Under the pieces are notes generated by a model that was not told the origin of the DNA, searched no databases, and saw only the letters and a list, made by a program, of their open reading frames with translations. Of a stretch of 64,000 bases of DNA, positions 21,772 to 32,639 are shown in pieces. Source of the stretch: Bimastos eiseni (taxonomy: Eukaryota; Annelida; Clitellata; Crassiclitellata; Lumbricidae); NCBI GenBank assembly GCA_959347315.1, contig OY365808.1, forward strand, positions 2,017,954 through 2,081,953, read 5' to 3'. The first letter of the stretch is position 1; each line of letters begins with the position of its first letter. The translations under genes and the position numbers were made by a program.

Positions 21772-21891
21772 CTGCTCAGGCGACATCTGATTAAAGCCTT
21801 TGTAATCTTCCAGCGCCCGCGTCCAAACGACAAATGAAAGTATACGATGAGAAGAAGATGACGGGAAGGAGAGAAGGGCGACGCGGCCCAT
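21772..21891 (-). CDS. Candidate first coding exon, 40 codons
   Basis: On the minus strand CCACCATGGGC gives an optimal Kozak start at 21891. The frame reads MGRVALLSFPSSSSHRILSF, then VVWTRALEDYKGFNQMSPEQ, and ends exactly at CAG|GTAATC (donor after 21772), a phase-0 boundary. Upstream lies a GC-rich leader with a CAG repeat (about 21910-21935), a common feature of metazoan 5' UTRs. The first 23 residues have a basic start and hydrophobic stretches but no classical signal peptide. I found no convincing second exon; the minus strand toward 20 kb has weak acceptors only. Family not recognised. A longer overlapping frame exists upstream but without such a start. Confidence 0.3.
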
Positions 21892-21899
21892 GGTGGTCT

Positions 21900-22700
21900 G
21901 CGGCGACGTGATACTGCTGCTGCTGCTGCTGCTGACGCGGTCGAAGAGGACGGCAGTGGGGATGAGGCGAAAGAGAGGAAGATGGTGACGGTGTTACGAC
22001 GCAACATGGGAGAAATTATTATGACTGTATCGGACACGAAGTAAGAGCAAAGTTTACGATTGAAGCGAGTGGGAACGTCGGAGAAAAGACGACGGCTGAA
22101 TTAGAGAACGATATTAGGAGATATGAAGATGGTTGGATTAGGAGGATTATAAGACTGCGGTTGAATTGGACCGAGAGTAGGAGAAGATATTATGACTGCA
22201 TTTGACCGAAAACAGGAAAAACATGATTGTTGGATTAAACCGGAAATATGAGAAGAGATTACAATGGAAATGAATCCTCTACCAACTTCCACCAAATTTC
22301 CAGTTGCACAAGTTGCACACACTTGTGCGTGAAGAAGGATTTGCTTGAAAAGGTCCCTACTCACAGTAACTGTATCGGCGAGGAGGATCGTACCGGAATC
22401 TCGCTCTAACCAATCGGCGGCTACCCTGTCCAAGAGACAAGAACAGATCAGGCAGAAGGATGACAGGACTCGATGATCAATTTAGTTCCGCCAACAAGAA
22501 GTGGAAAATACGTCTGGTGAAGGGGACCCAGCACTGCTTGAAGGATGTGGCCTTGGCAAGGGCACATGCAAGCGTCACATAGCCGTCGCTGGGCCACGTT
22601 GTCGATCTGGCACAAATGACCAGTGCAACCGATTGCCAAAACCGAGCGAGAGATCAAGAGAGCCTATATATCTTGAACGAAAATCTATAGACAGCTCGAT
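21900..22700. other. GC-rich leader then unique DNA
   Basis: 21900-22030 holds the CTG/CAG repeat and GA-rich sequence upstream of the candidate start. 22040-22700 has minus-strand frames of 110 and 69 codons without motifs; repeated ATTATGACTG and GGAGAAG words suggest degenerate repeats. Confidence 0.35.
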
Positions 22701-22716
22701 AACGTCAACTACATGT

Positions 22717-22830
22717 AACTTTTCCACTGTTTGGACTATGACAGTGCCAGTTCCAAGTCTGGATAAAGGAGGAGGACGACTCTAATGGTCGCTGTTATCA
22801 CACAGTGTCGTTGAACTGATACTAACTAAC
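22717..22830 (+). repeat. ~110-bp dispersed repeat
   Basis: TTCCACTGTTTGGACTATGA, then CAGTGCCAGTTCCAAGTCTG, then GATAAAGGAGGAGGACGAC. Near-complete with tail ACTAACTAACT. Confidence 0.9.
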
Positions 22831-22894
22831 TCAGTAAAGCTACGCCAAGCCATCGATAGTAGTCCTACTGAGAGACCATGTCAGCTAACCCCAA

Positions 22895-23290
22895 AAACAA
22901 AGAGACGAACAGATGGGTGGACGTAGACATGTACCAACATCGCGGATGGAGTAACGAAGGAAGAGACAGACGAACGAGGAATAGGACGGCCAAGCAAACG
23001 GACGAAAGGAAGACCGCATGGACCAGCCGCCGGTCCTAGGTTGGCCGAATCCGTGAACTCCTTCAAGTCTAAGACAGAACGAACTAAGGAACGATGGAAA
23101 GAAGGAAGGAAGGAAGAAAAAAATGAAGAAAGTAGGAAAGCCTGGAAATGGCAGACGAAAGGAAGGAAGTAAGGTCGGAATGAAAAAAAGGATTTACGCA
23201 TGGAAAGGGCAGATATAAGGAAGGAGGAAAGGGCGGAATGAAGGAAGAAGACAAGCATAAAATGGGCAGATGGAAGGAAGAACGGACAGT
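22895..23290. repeat. GGAA/GACG degenerate tetranucleotide block
   Basis: GAAGGAAGGAAGG-type words; complementary in kind to 1-255. Confidence 0.8.
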
Positions 23291-23769
23291 CGTCCTTGAC
23301 CTAACCAGTAGGCGTTGGTAGTTGAAGTGTCTCTCTCTCTCTCTCGCTCTCTCTATCTGCAGATGTATCTGTCTCTCTCTCTTTCACAACACCCGCCTGG
23401 CTTTAATATAACAGACCCAGGCGTCCTTTTAAACTTAACCAGCCATGCACAGAAAATGTGCAACTCTGCGCCCGTCACCACCAGCACACCCCCTTGCCGT
23501 TTTCGATCATTCATACTTTCATGGTTCTACACCACTATTGTAGTACGGCTCAAACCAACCGCATATACATGCAATCCTACCAGGACAGCGTATATCGGCC
23601 CTTTTAGCGGGTCAATCTGTATAGGCATATTTACACAAGGTCTATCTTTTCTGCAGCCACTGTATGAAAATCAAAGTCGCTATGACTTCGATTTCCGTAG
23701 CCTGCTGGTGGCAAGTCGTCTTCCTCGCCGTCTCACCTTCCCACCGACAGCGTGCAGTTATAGTTGAGT

Positions 23770-23855
23770 TGGCTAGGGGACGCAGCTGGACACACACACA
23801 ATAAAACACACCTACACACACATACACACATACACATACTGACACAAGTGCTTGC
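23770..23855. repeat. CA microsatellite
   Basis: CACACACACAATAAAACACA then TACACACATACAC. Confidence 0.85.
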
Positions 23856-23857
23856 TC

Positions 23858-23927
23858 TTTCAGAGGTTTGAACTCCAGTCTTTTGGTTAACAATTCAGCA
23901 CTCTAACCAGTACACTAATCGCGCAGT
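23858..23927 (-). mobile_element. tRNA-like sequence (Asn-like anticodon region)
   Basis: The minus strand reads TAGTGTACTGGTTAGAGTGC (box A), then TTGTTAACC (GTT in the anticodon position), then GGAGTTCAAACCTCTG (box B). Anticodon-stem pairing is poor and the terminal stem is not convincing, so I call a tRNA pseudogene or SINE head. Confidence 0.5.
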
Positions 23928-24149
23928 TCAGTCTATCCGTATACAAGATTAACACCAGGCAGTAAATCGTAGCAGAGCGATAATGTACGCTGGAAGTGCA
24001 AGCGATTGAATAGCAATTTATCGGAGACCTGATTGATGGTCGCGGTCGTATTTGCATGTGTAGGTGTCTTTGTATGTGCATGGCTATATCTATATATATT
24101 TATATATACATGTATGTATATATATATATATATATTTGTGTATTCTATT

Positions 24150-24355
24150 GTATTCATAGATTTATATAGCGCCCCCAACAGAGTGACTATTCAGAGGCGC
24201 TCTCTACACTGGCCTATTATGATGTTAAGCGTAATTTCAAACAAAGTGTCACAACAATTAGCAAAACAATGCACAGTATTAGTTGAAATTGTCGCCAGTG
24301 ACGGGCCCACGCAAAACCAACAGATAGCATGGTTGTTACGAGTCTCTGGCCCAGG
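24150..24355 (-). mobile_element. ~200-bp SINE, L2-tailed family B
   Basis: Minus-strand order: CTGGGCCAGAGACTCGTAAC (5' end, shared with 27960-28200), GGTTTTGCGTGGGCCCGTCA, GAGCGCCTCTGAATAGTCAC, GGGGGCGCTATATAAATC, then a GAATACAATA-type tail. Probably near full length. Confidence 0.8.
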
Positions 24356-24356
24356 A

Positions 24357-24357
24357 G

Positions 24358-24392
<35 letters not shown>

Positions 24393-24403
24393 ATCTATCT
24401 CTC

Positions 24404-24439
<36 letters not shown>

Positions 24440-24523
24440 AGTCTCCTCTCTCTCTCTCTCTCTCTCTCTCTGTATGCTTCTCTCTTTCTGTCTGTCTCTG
24501 TCTGTCTCTCTCTCTCAGTCTCC

Positions 24524-24556
<33 letters not shown>

Positions 24557-24640
24557 CTCTGTATGCTTCTCTCTTTCTGTCTGTCTCTGTCTGTCTGTTT
24601 CTCTCTCTATCTGTGTTTGTATGCGTGTATGTGTCTTTGT
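24357..24640. repeat. TC/GTCT microsatellite
   Basis: Perfect TC run, then CTGTCTGTCTCTCTC. It sits directly at the 5' end of the SINE above. Confidence 0.9.
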
Positions 24641-24649
24641 ACGTGTTTT

Positions 24650-25160
24650 TATGTGTGCCTCATCCATTTTACTCCGCTTCCCTCGCTCCTCTTTCACTGG
24701 ATATTGACCTGCATGACTGGGGCTTGGATATAGTATACGCCTTCGTTTGATCTGCGACTCATTGACCACTGGCTCTTCAGAAGTTCATAATTAATAACAT
24801 TCACAATCCGACGTGGACACTGGCCACGAGGGCTTGGTCAACTTTGACCCTCTGGAACCGCTCGCGTCGAGTAAACACTGGAAGACACCTCCACAACATT
24901 CGTGGACGGCATTAATCTCGGCGGTCTGTCAAAGTCGATCAGGAGCCATTCCAGTTACTGGAGAGTTTGGGATGAACTAAGGTCAACCGTCAACACCAGA
25001 TATGATGCAACTCTAACTGACCAATTCCAGTCAACAATCGCTTCCCTGTGACAACTCCGCAAACCAGTTTCACCGTGAAGATGTATAGTATTGTATTGCA
25101 TTATATTTAAATATTTGCATATTTCTATAGCGCCTCTTTATAGTGCAACCTACTCAACGT
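24650..25160. other. Unique DNA, no gene seen
   Basis: No coding or repeat support except a LINE/SINE tail fragment (CTATAGCGCCTCTTTATAGT) at 25123-25145. Confidence 0.4.
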
Positions 25161-25166
25161 GTGTAA

Positions 25167-25573
25167 CAGTCGATGTAATCCCTATTTTTTTTAGATAGTG
25201 TGTAAAAAAATTTTTTTTGTGCAACACTACTTTACGAATGGTTCACACTTTTGTGCGCAGGTCCGAACTGATTCCGATAATAATTGAATTAGGACCATAA
25301 GTAACTATAAACCAAAATTCCATATCTAATAGTGATAAGTTCTGATAACCCAAGAAAAGTCCTCTGTCTAAAGATAAATAAGGGGACGTATCAACCAAGG
25401 AACAAAAGTCTGGACGCAGCCGGATAGAAGACTAGATTTACGAAGCTTCATAAAAGAAACCGTGAATCGTTATTTTTGCAAAAAAAACATGTGTGTACTC
25501 ACACTAAATTCTTGTGCGTTGGCTTCCCGGCCGGTGTGCGAGCGCACATGCATACAACTTAGAAGGAACATTG
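25167..25573 (-). mobile_element. Non-autonomous hAT-type element (MITE), copy 2
   Basis: The minus strand starts CAATGTTCCTTCTAAGTTG (25573) and ends at CAGTCGATGTAATCCC (25167). Collinear with 14138-14522: TGCATGTGCGCTCGCACACC, AGGACTTTTCTTGGGTTATC, CGGACCTGCGCACAAAAGTG. Flanking DNA on both sides carries CCTACTCAACGTGTGTAACA and CCTAATCAATGTGTGTAGCA-like words, so the insertion may sit between two copies of a retroposon tail. Confidence 0.75.
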
Positions 25574-25999
25574 GATCACTAATAGTATTATATTGTATTG
25601 TACCTCCCCCCAGTACAGCCTAATCAATGTGTGTAGCAGTGGCAACGATAAGTCTTTGATCGCAAGACGGTTCTTTAACTGGCTAAGAACTTGGCGAAAG
25701 AGTTCAAAGAACAGCCGGAACAATCAACAATCATCAACGAAAAAGCGCAAACTGGCCAAACTCTTTTGCGACTGTCGTCGACGTTATATTTAAACGGCAT
25801 GACAAGCCTTTTGTCTCTGTTATTAGATGGCGTCCTATATCTTGTCTTCCCACTTCCACATTGGCAGAAGTGACAGGCATGGCTGGATCGTGTTCTCTCC
25901 TCAGCTTAGCCTGCGTATTTGTTGCTAATTGAAGGTATTTGATCAACGCTGTCACATAAAGAACGGTTTCCTTTGTGGCTTTGTGGGTGTTGATGATTT

Positions 26000-26300
26000 A
26001 AATGTACAATCCTTCTCGATTCATTGTCCAGCGTTCGTTCCTCTGCCTCTCTCTGTCAACCTCCGTCCATATACCTCTCTTTCTACGCCTCCCTTTGTGT
26101 CTACCTGTCGTTCACTCGCTGCCTTCCACTCTGCTTCTTCACCATACTGTCTGTCTCCATAACTTCCATTCTATCTGCTTGTCTCTCGGTCTCTGTGCCT
26201 TCCTCTCTCTCTGTATATGCCTTCCTCCCTCTGTATATGCCTTCCTCTCTATATATGCCTTCCTCTCTCTGTGTATACCTCCTGCCCTTTTTTTCACTCT
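26000..26300. repeat. Pyrimidine-rich degenerate CTTCCTCT repeat
   Basis: A local 24-bp unit CTGTATATGCCTTCCTCC recurs three times at 26210-26275 within a C/T-rich background. Confidence 0.75.
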
Positions 26301-26639
26301 CCCTTCGCCTCTCAGCCTTCCTCCCATCGGCTCTAATACCTCTGGCCTGGACAACCATACCATACAGATCGCTCCTGTCCTATGTATGTAGGCAGACTGT
26401 CGTTCCTCTCGGGATTCCATTGTCTTCAAGTCCTTTGTCTTCGAATAATCAAATCCAGAGATCGATACCTTGCTGCCCACTCTAACGACCTGTTTAGCCG
26501 TAACTCATAACAGCAAAGCGTCATAGAACGGGCACCAGTCTCCCTTGAATCATCGGCGCTAAATAGATTTGTGAATACAATCATTCCGATTGTAAAACAA
26601 CTATAGGAGCAGCCGATCGAGTAGCAACCAAGTGGAGCC

Positions 26640-27230
26640 ATTTATATAGCGCCTTTTCTAATGAGTATGCTGTATTTTTGAATGTATAGTTATTCAAGGC
26701 GGTCCCGGATAACCCGGGTCACGTGATGCACCGGTTCCTTCCTCCAATAAAGACGAGCTACTAACTCCCTACGCTCAGAACCGCATGATCGTCCTATTCC
26801 AGAGGCAGACAATCTAGAGCGATAATTATCGTTTTCAATTTTAATTAGAATGCTGCACCTTTAAAAGGACGATGTTGTGAAATGGAAAGAGAGAATCCCG
26901 ATGGGACAGCATCAACTAAGACAGCCTAGTTGTTGAAAGAGCGAATCGTAGTTTTCGGGAAGCCAGTGCAACACTCACCTTCCTCTGTACCTTGCCTAAT
27001 TGGTAAGCTTATGACCACCTTTGTGAAAGGGAGACACACATTGTCCCAGACATTAGCACCTGTTGCCGAAGTACTGACACCTGACGACGGTAATTGCCCA
27101 ACCATTCATTGGCTAATGGCGCACATCACCACCACAACCGCAACGAAGACAATTCCAGACTCAGCAGACGCCAATCACTGTCATCTCTAATTAGGCGCCA
27201 TTTGTACGTCCACGCGTTCATTCATCCACT
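26640..27230. other. Unique DNA, no gene seen
   Basis: A LINE/SINE tail fragment (TTATATAGCGCC) is at 26641. An 86-codon frame at 26930-27190 has no motif or splice support. Confidence 0.4.
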
Positions 27231-27234
27231 CTTA

Positions 27235-27410
27235 TATTATATATATATATATATAATGTATGTTTTTTTGTGTGAGTGCGTGCGTGAGTGCAACGTACAC
27301 ACACGTGTTTTTTGCTATGTTTGTACACTTTGCATATATATATATATTATATATACATACGCATGATTTATTATGCTAATAAATATATATAGTATATATA
27401 TATCCATGTC
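27235..27410. repeat. AT and GTGT microsatellites
   Basis: Perfect TA run, GTGAGTGCGTGCGTGAGTGC, then several TATATA runs. Confidence 0.85.
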
Positions 27411-27591
27411 TTTTGTATAGATACTCTGAATTGTTCGTTTTTATAGGTTCCAAAAAATGTGTTTACTAAAAGTTCATGTAATTGCATATCTTCGAGAAAC
27501 GAGCAAATATCCCCATTGAACAATTGCTGATAGTGTGCTCAATATTTCGGTCTTCTCTGCACGGACATCCTAAACTCATCTCCCTGCGTTC

Positions 27592-27711
27592 CTGCCTTCC
27601 ACCCTGCCTCCTATCCTGCCTTCCACCCTGCCTCCTATCCTGCCTTCCACCCTGCCTCCTATCCTGCCTTCCACCCTGCCTCCTATCCTGCCTTCCACCC
27701 TGCCTCCTATA
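27592..27711. repeat. 24-bp minisatellite, 5 units
   Basis: Five exact units of CTGCCTTCCACCCTGC followed by CTCCTATC. The unit itself is two related 12-mers. Perfect identity means very recent expansion. Confidence 0.97.
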
Positions 27712-27959
27712 TCCTGCCTCGGATTGAAACGAGTATTATCAAGCATAGATTCGACAACAGATTCTCCGAATTCACAGTCGAGTGAAGTCGCGTGTACGCG
27801 AACCACAGCCTTCGTCGCGCATGACTTACCGCGTAGAAGACTCAAGAAACGACGGCAGTGGCTTAGTCCATGATTAATACTATGCTCACCTTTTGCACTG
27901 TATTGTGAGTGTAACGTATAACACCATATGAATGAATGAATTAGTGAATGAATGAATGA

Positions 27960-28200
27960 ATGAATGAAACTTAATATATCGCCTCTTCAAGAAAGCTACT
28001 CAGAGGTGCTCTCTGCACTAGACTGCATGATATTAATTCTCATTTCAACGTCGGTTAGAACAATAATTAGCAAAACGACGCATAGTAAGCTCTGCAAGTC
28101 GTCAGTGATAGGCCCACGCACAAGTGTGGAACCAAACCAACGGATTCCCGTCAACAGCTGATAGATGGCATAGACGTTAAGAGTCTCTGGGCCAAAAATG
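27960..28200 (-). mobile_element. ~200-bp SINE, L2-tailed family B
   Basis: Minus strand: GGCCCAGAGACTCTTAACGT, GGTTCCACACTTGTGCGTGG, GCACCTCTGAGTAGCTTTCT, GAGGCGATATATTAAGT, and a CATT tail (27930-27965). Best candidate for a complete copy. Confidence 0.8.
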
Positions 28201-28429
28201 GTAGAGAGGCAATTGCACCATGCATTAATCTTAATTGCATTGTTTTATTATTGCATTGTATTGTATTGTGTGGTATAACACGTATCAGAAACGCATCATT
28301 CATGATCCTCATACCACAGCTCAAGATAGATCCTTAAACACTATCCTACGACTACCACTGATTCTTTGAACCCATTCATGTACAGCGCCTTTTTCCTTAG
28401 TCCAAGTTATTATAGGCATCCACTATGAC

Positions 28430-28610
28430 TTTATATATATAATATATCGGCAATATTATTATCGATATTATAATCACTATTATTATTATTATTATTATTA
28501 TTATAATCATTATTATTTTTATCATCAATATTATAATTATTATTATTATTATCATGATCATTATCATAATAATTATTATAATTGTCGTCGTTGTTGTTGT
28601 TGTTGTTGTA
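28430..28610. repeat. ATT and GTT trinucleotide repeats
   Basis: TATTATTATTATTATTATTA blocks followed by GTTGTTGTTGTTGTTG. Confidence 0.9.
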
Positions 28611-28619
28611 GAGTTTGTA

Positions 28620-29090
28620 CTACGCGAGTATCAATAAGTCGGGTACACGGCATATTATAAGTCAAACAGCTGCAAAAGCTGCAGAGTTTAGAAGTCATAG
28701 GCAAGAGCCACAAATGCATCAAAAGTGATCATAATTATAACCGCTGTGCTATAGTTTCAAACTGGAGATCACAGTTTACAAACCAGCGAACTCTGGACAT
28801 CAACAATACTTAAATTCAGCTCTTATTGCCCAGACTAATAATTATTCAAGCAGGTCAACTGACTATCTATATCTCGTCGCATTCCTAAAGCAAGAACTGC
28901 ATTTGGCGAACGTGCTAGTTTCGTTGACAGAACTATCACAGAGCTACGATAGTACATAATAGTTTGGAACGCTCTTCTTGTGTCTGTGCATGTCCGCTCT
29001 GCTCAGCCCCTTGTGTCACTTCGTTCTTAATTAACTAAAATTACCGAAGCCACTGAGAAATAGCTACACACAAATCAGTAATTGAGCATC
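28620..29090. other. Unique DNA, no gene seen
   Basis: No frame above 60 codons and no repeat family recognised. Confidence 0.4.
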
Positions 29091-29102
29091 AATGTGCTAT
29101 TC

Positions 29103-29463
29103 CAGCGTTTCCCAAACTGTGTTCCGCGGAACCCTAGGGTTCCGTGAGGTGAAGCAATGGTTCGGGATTAAACTTTCAGAGTTTAACAGTAACCTTCAAA
29201 CAATTTTAAAAGAAATCATACGAATTTTTCATAGTAGGCTTTTTGTTTAACATTTGTGCATAACATTATATGAAAGAGAATTAACATATCATTGTCATGG
29301 ATATTTGTGTTATTATTAATATAATCCAAGCCTAAAAGATAATTGTCAGCATTCTCAAGCGTTTGTACCTACAACTAAATATGTTTAGTTTTGGACGGGG
29401 TTCCTCCCAAAAGTTAAGGTCAAAAGGGTCCAACGGCGAAAAAGATTGGGAAACGCTACACTA
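29103..29463. mobile_element. Non-autonomous hAT-type element, second family
   Basis: The ends are CAGCGTTTCCCAAACTG at 29103 and its complement-type GATTGGGAAACGCT near 29445-29458. Subterminal GTTCCGCGGAACCCTAGGGT is typical of Charlie-like hAT elements. A candidate 8-bp duplication is TGCTATTC (29095-29102) against TGCTACTC (29464-29471), one mismatch, though it places the right end 5 bp outside the matching terminal repeat. No coding content. Confidence 0.8.
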
Positions 29464-29834
29464 TGCTACTCAGCTTGTATATAAGAAAATTGAATTGAAT
29501 TGCTGAAAATTGCTTATCTACCAAATTCTGTTTCTCTGCCTGACTGACTGACTGACTGATCTGATTACCACTTGGTTTAGTGAGCCTTCGGTTGATGCAT
29601 TGAGTAATAGTCCCAGGCTCAATTGAAGTTACTACTTATAATTACGGTACGTTACTGTATGAACCTGCCGTCCTCCACCACTTCTCTTCGCCCGCTATAC
29701 CCTCAGTTGACCGGCATGATCTCTTTGTAGCCTACTCACTTCTTTTAAATGTAATTCCTCTTTAGTAACTGTTGAACCAACTGCATGCCTCTTTTCTCCT
29801 CTAAAGTCCACTTTCTTTTCTCTTGGTCTCGCGC

Positions 29835-29885
29835 ACTGGACCCGCCTCTGAGTGGCATGCACTGCGAGAGGCGCTAGATAAATTT
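29835..29885 (+). mobile_element. L2-like 3' tail fragment
   Basis: CCGCCTCTGAGTGGCATGCA, then GAGAGGCGCTAGATAAATTT. The common LINE/SINE ending, plus orientation, followed by TA repeats. Confidence 0.6.
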
Positions 29886-29919
29886 ATATATATATACAAA
29901 ACGATACCATACGGGTTAA

Positions 29920-30212
29920 TCATCACCCATCGGGCTTTTCATTCTAAACTCAAGTCTCACCCTTTCAAGAATTCTTGCCCAGACTCACTCGATCATTCCA
30001 CCCTCATATCTTCGACCATAGAAACACCCCATTAATAGCTACTCCGCCTCCACTGACCCTCTGGAAACCGGACTCTGGCCTTCCTTTCACCGCACTTTGA
30101 CAACTCATTTGATTTTACGCAGCCTCACGTGAATAAGCTGGTGGCGGCGCTAGGCTTTCGAGTGCGCTTCAGAAGTTTGAAGATTACGATTGCGATTACG
30201 ATTACGATAGGC
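29920..30212 (+). mobile_element. Non-LTR retroposon 3' region with GATTAC tail
   Basis: Best-preserved copy of the element also at 7450-7740. It ends CGTGAATAAGCTGGTGGC, then GAGTGCGCTTCAGAAGT, then GATTACGATT repeats. Confidence 0.65.
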
Positions 30213-30304
30213 TATAGTGGTGGGCGAGTGAACTGCGTCTATACTGTGACACCTGTTCAATAAGATACATGTCCGATAAGACTGTGATATCTTTGGCGTC
30301 GCAA

Positions 30305-30312
30305 CAGCTTGC

Positions 30313-30343
<31 letters not shown>

Positions 30344-30345
30344 CC
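30305..30345. repeat. CAGA microsatellite
   Basis: About seven perfect CAGA units. Confidence 0.95.
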
Positions 30346-30514
30346 ACAGCTTATGGCTATCAATCGGATAAGATCTAGACCAATCAGATACAAAGGACGT
30401 CGTTAAGAAATAGACAAAAACTCACAAAACAATAGCACTTGCTATTGATCCCTGAAAACTGAGTATATTGCCACATAGTCACAATACAACCATTCACTCC
30501 TCTCCCTCTCCCCA

Positions 30515-31930
30515 CTCCCTCTCCTTCTTCCTCTCTCTTTCTCTCCTTCTCCCTCTCTCTTTCTCTCCTTCTTCCTCTCTCTTTCTCTCCTTCTCCCTCT
30601 CTCTTTCTCTCCTTCTCCCTCTCTCTTTCTCCTTCTCCCTCTCTTTCTCTCCTTCTCCCTCTCTCTTTCTCTCCTTCTTCCTCTCTCTTTCTCTTTCTCC
30701 CTCTCTCTTTCTCTCCTTCTCCCTCTCTCTTTCTCTCCTTCTCCCTCTCTCTTTCTCCTTCTCCCTCTCTTTCTCTCCTTCTCCCTCTCTCTTTCTCTCC
30801 TTCTTCCTCTCTCTTTCTCTTTCTCCCTCTCTCTTTCTCTCCTTCTCCCTCTCTCTTTCTCTCCTTCTTCCTCTCTCTTTCTCTCCTTCTCCCTCTCTCT
30901 TTCTCCTTCTCCCTCTCTTTCTCTCCTTCTCCCTCTCTCTTTCTCTCCTTCTTCCTCTCTCTTTCTCTCCTTCTCCCTCTCTCTTTCTCTCCTTCTTCCT
31001 CTCTCTTTCTCTCCTTCTCCCTCTCTCTTTCTCTTTCTCCCTCTCTCTTTCTCTCCTTCTCCCTCTCTCTTTCTCTCCTTCTCCCTCTCTCTTTCTCTCC
31101 TTCTCCCTCTCTCTTTCTCTCCTTCTTCCTCTCTCTTTCTCTTTCTCCCTCTCTCTTTCTCTTTCTCCCTCTCTCTTTCTCCTTCTCCCTCTCTCTTTCT
31201 CTCCTTCTTCCTCTCTCTTTCTCTCCTTCTCCCTCTCTCTTTCTCTCCTTCTCCCTCTCTCTTTCTCTCCTTCTCCCTCTCTCTTTCTCTCCTTCTCCCT
31301 CTCTCTTTCTCTCCTTCTCCCTCTCTTTCTCTCCTTCTCCCTCTCTCTTTCTCTTTCTCCCTCTCTCTTTCTCTCCTTCTTCCTCTCTCTTTCTCTCCTT
31401 CTCCCTCTCTCTTTCTCCTTCTCCCTCTCTCTTTCTCCTTCTCCCTCTCTCTTTCTCTCCTTCTTCCTCTCTCTTTCTCTCCTTCTTCCTCTCTCTTTCT
31501 CTCCTTCTCCCTCTCTCTTTCTCTCCTTCTCCCTCTCTCTTTCTCTCCTTCTCCCTCTCTTTCTCTCCTTCTCCCTCTCTCTTTCTCTTTCTCCCTCTCT
31601 CTTTCTCTCCTTCTTCCTCTCTCTTTCTCTCCTTCTCCCTCTCTCTTTCTCCTTCTCCCTCTCTCTTTCTCCTTCTCCCTCTCTCTTTCTCCTTCTCCCT
31701 CTCTTTCTCTCCTTCTCCCTCTCTCTTTCTCTCCTTCTCCCTCTCTCTTTCTCTCCTTCTCCCTCTCTCTTTCTCTCCTTCTCCCTCTCTCTTTCTCTCC
31801 TTCTCCCTCTCTCTTTCTCTCCTTCTCCCTCTCTCTTTCTCTCCTTCTCCCTCTCTCTTTCTCTCCTTCTCCCTCTCTCTTTCTCTCCTTCTCCCTCTCT
31901 CTTTCTCTCCTTCTCCCTCTCTCTTTCTCT
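30515..31930. repeat. 1.4-kb pure polypyrimidine minisatellite
   Basis: From 30515 to 31930 the plus strand contains only C and T; the last A is at 30514 and the next G at 31931. The base unit is 22 bp: CCCTCTCTCTTTCTCTCC then TTCT (starts 31761, 31783, 31805 and so on). Length variants lack TC or the CC, and one variant has TTC for TCC. The right third is most homogeneous, the left more mixed. All six frames are open or nearly so because C/T-only codons give just Phe, Leu, Ser and Pro (Lys, Arg, Glu and Gly on the other strand). The 480-620 residue frames are artefacts. Confidence 0.98.
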
Positions 31931-32201
31931 GTCGCCCATGCCTGCCTATGTGTCTTTCCAGCGGTGTGTGTGTCTCTCTCAATCTTCCTATATGTCTCCT
32001 TGTCTCGCTTTCTGTCTCTTTGTCTCGCTCTGTGTCTCGGTATCTCTGCCTTTCTGTATCCGTCTTTTTGTTTCTCTATCTGTCTGTCTGTCTGTCGGTC
32101 TGCATCGGTGTCTGGGTCTGTGTCTATCTCTGTGTCTGTCTGTCTATGTCTGTCTGTCTGTCTGTCTGTATATATTTGTCTGCCAGACCGTCTGTTTTTC
32201 G

Positions 32202-32237
<36 letters not shown>

Positions 32238-32270
32238 TCTCTGTATGTCTGTCTGTCTCTCTTTAGCTCC
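31931..32270. repeat. GTCT/CTGT microsatellite
   Basis: GTCTGTCTGTCTGTC and TCTCTCTCTC with CACACACA near 32226. It continues the low-complexity block. Confidence 0.85.
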
Positions 32271-32639
32271 GTATCTCTCTGCATATGGTACACTAGATAT
32301 ACGCTGGACTGGATTAGAGTAACGATCGCGGGAAACTGTTAACACCAACAACGGTGGCTGTATCATCCATTAGAATCCCGGATCAAAGCAGTCGTATATT
32401 ATTATATATCGTATATACGTAGCTTCCAAATGGATAGCACCAATCCACTGATCGCTCGCTGTGTGGACTGAATGCCGTGGGATTATACGCAAAATCCATC
32501 AAAAGGCCAGAAACAATAAATACGGAATTAATGAAAATGAATTTCTAATAACGATAATAATAGTTACAACTATTAATAGTATTGTTATTATATACTGATT
32601 AGGCGACACTACTGATGGCCAAGCGTCAATCGCTGGCGC

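Noticed and set aside
23315..23767. 150-codon plus-strand frame
   Set aside because: The first part is TC microsatellite; the rest has no motif and no splice support.
23858..23927. Functional tRNA-Asn gene
   Set aside because: GTT sits in the anticodon position, but the anticodon stem mismatches and the acceptor stem is missing.
24033..24733. Frames of 224 and 134 codons
   Set aside because: They run through a SINE and a TC repeat.
30384..32342. Open frames of 480 to 624 codons on both strands
   Set aside because: They are translations of the pure C/T tract. C/T-only codons cannot form stops, and the products are only Ser/Leu/Phe/Pro or Arg/Lys/Glu/Gly.
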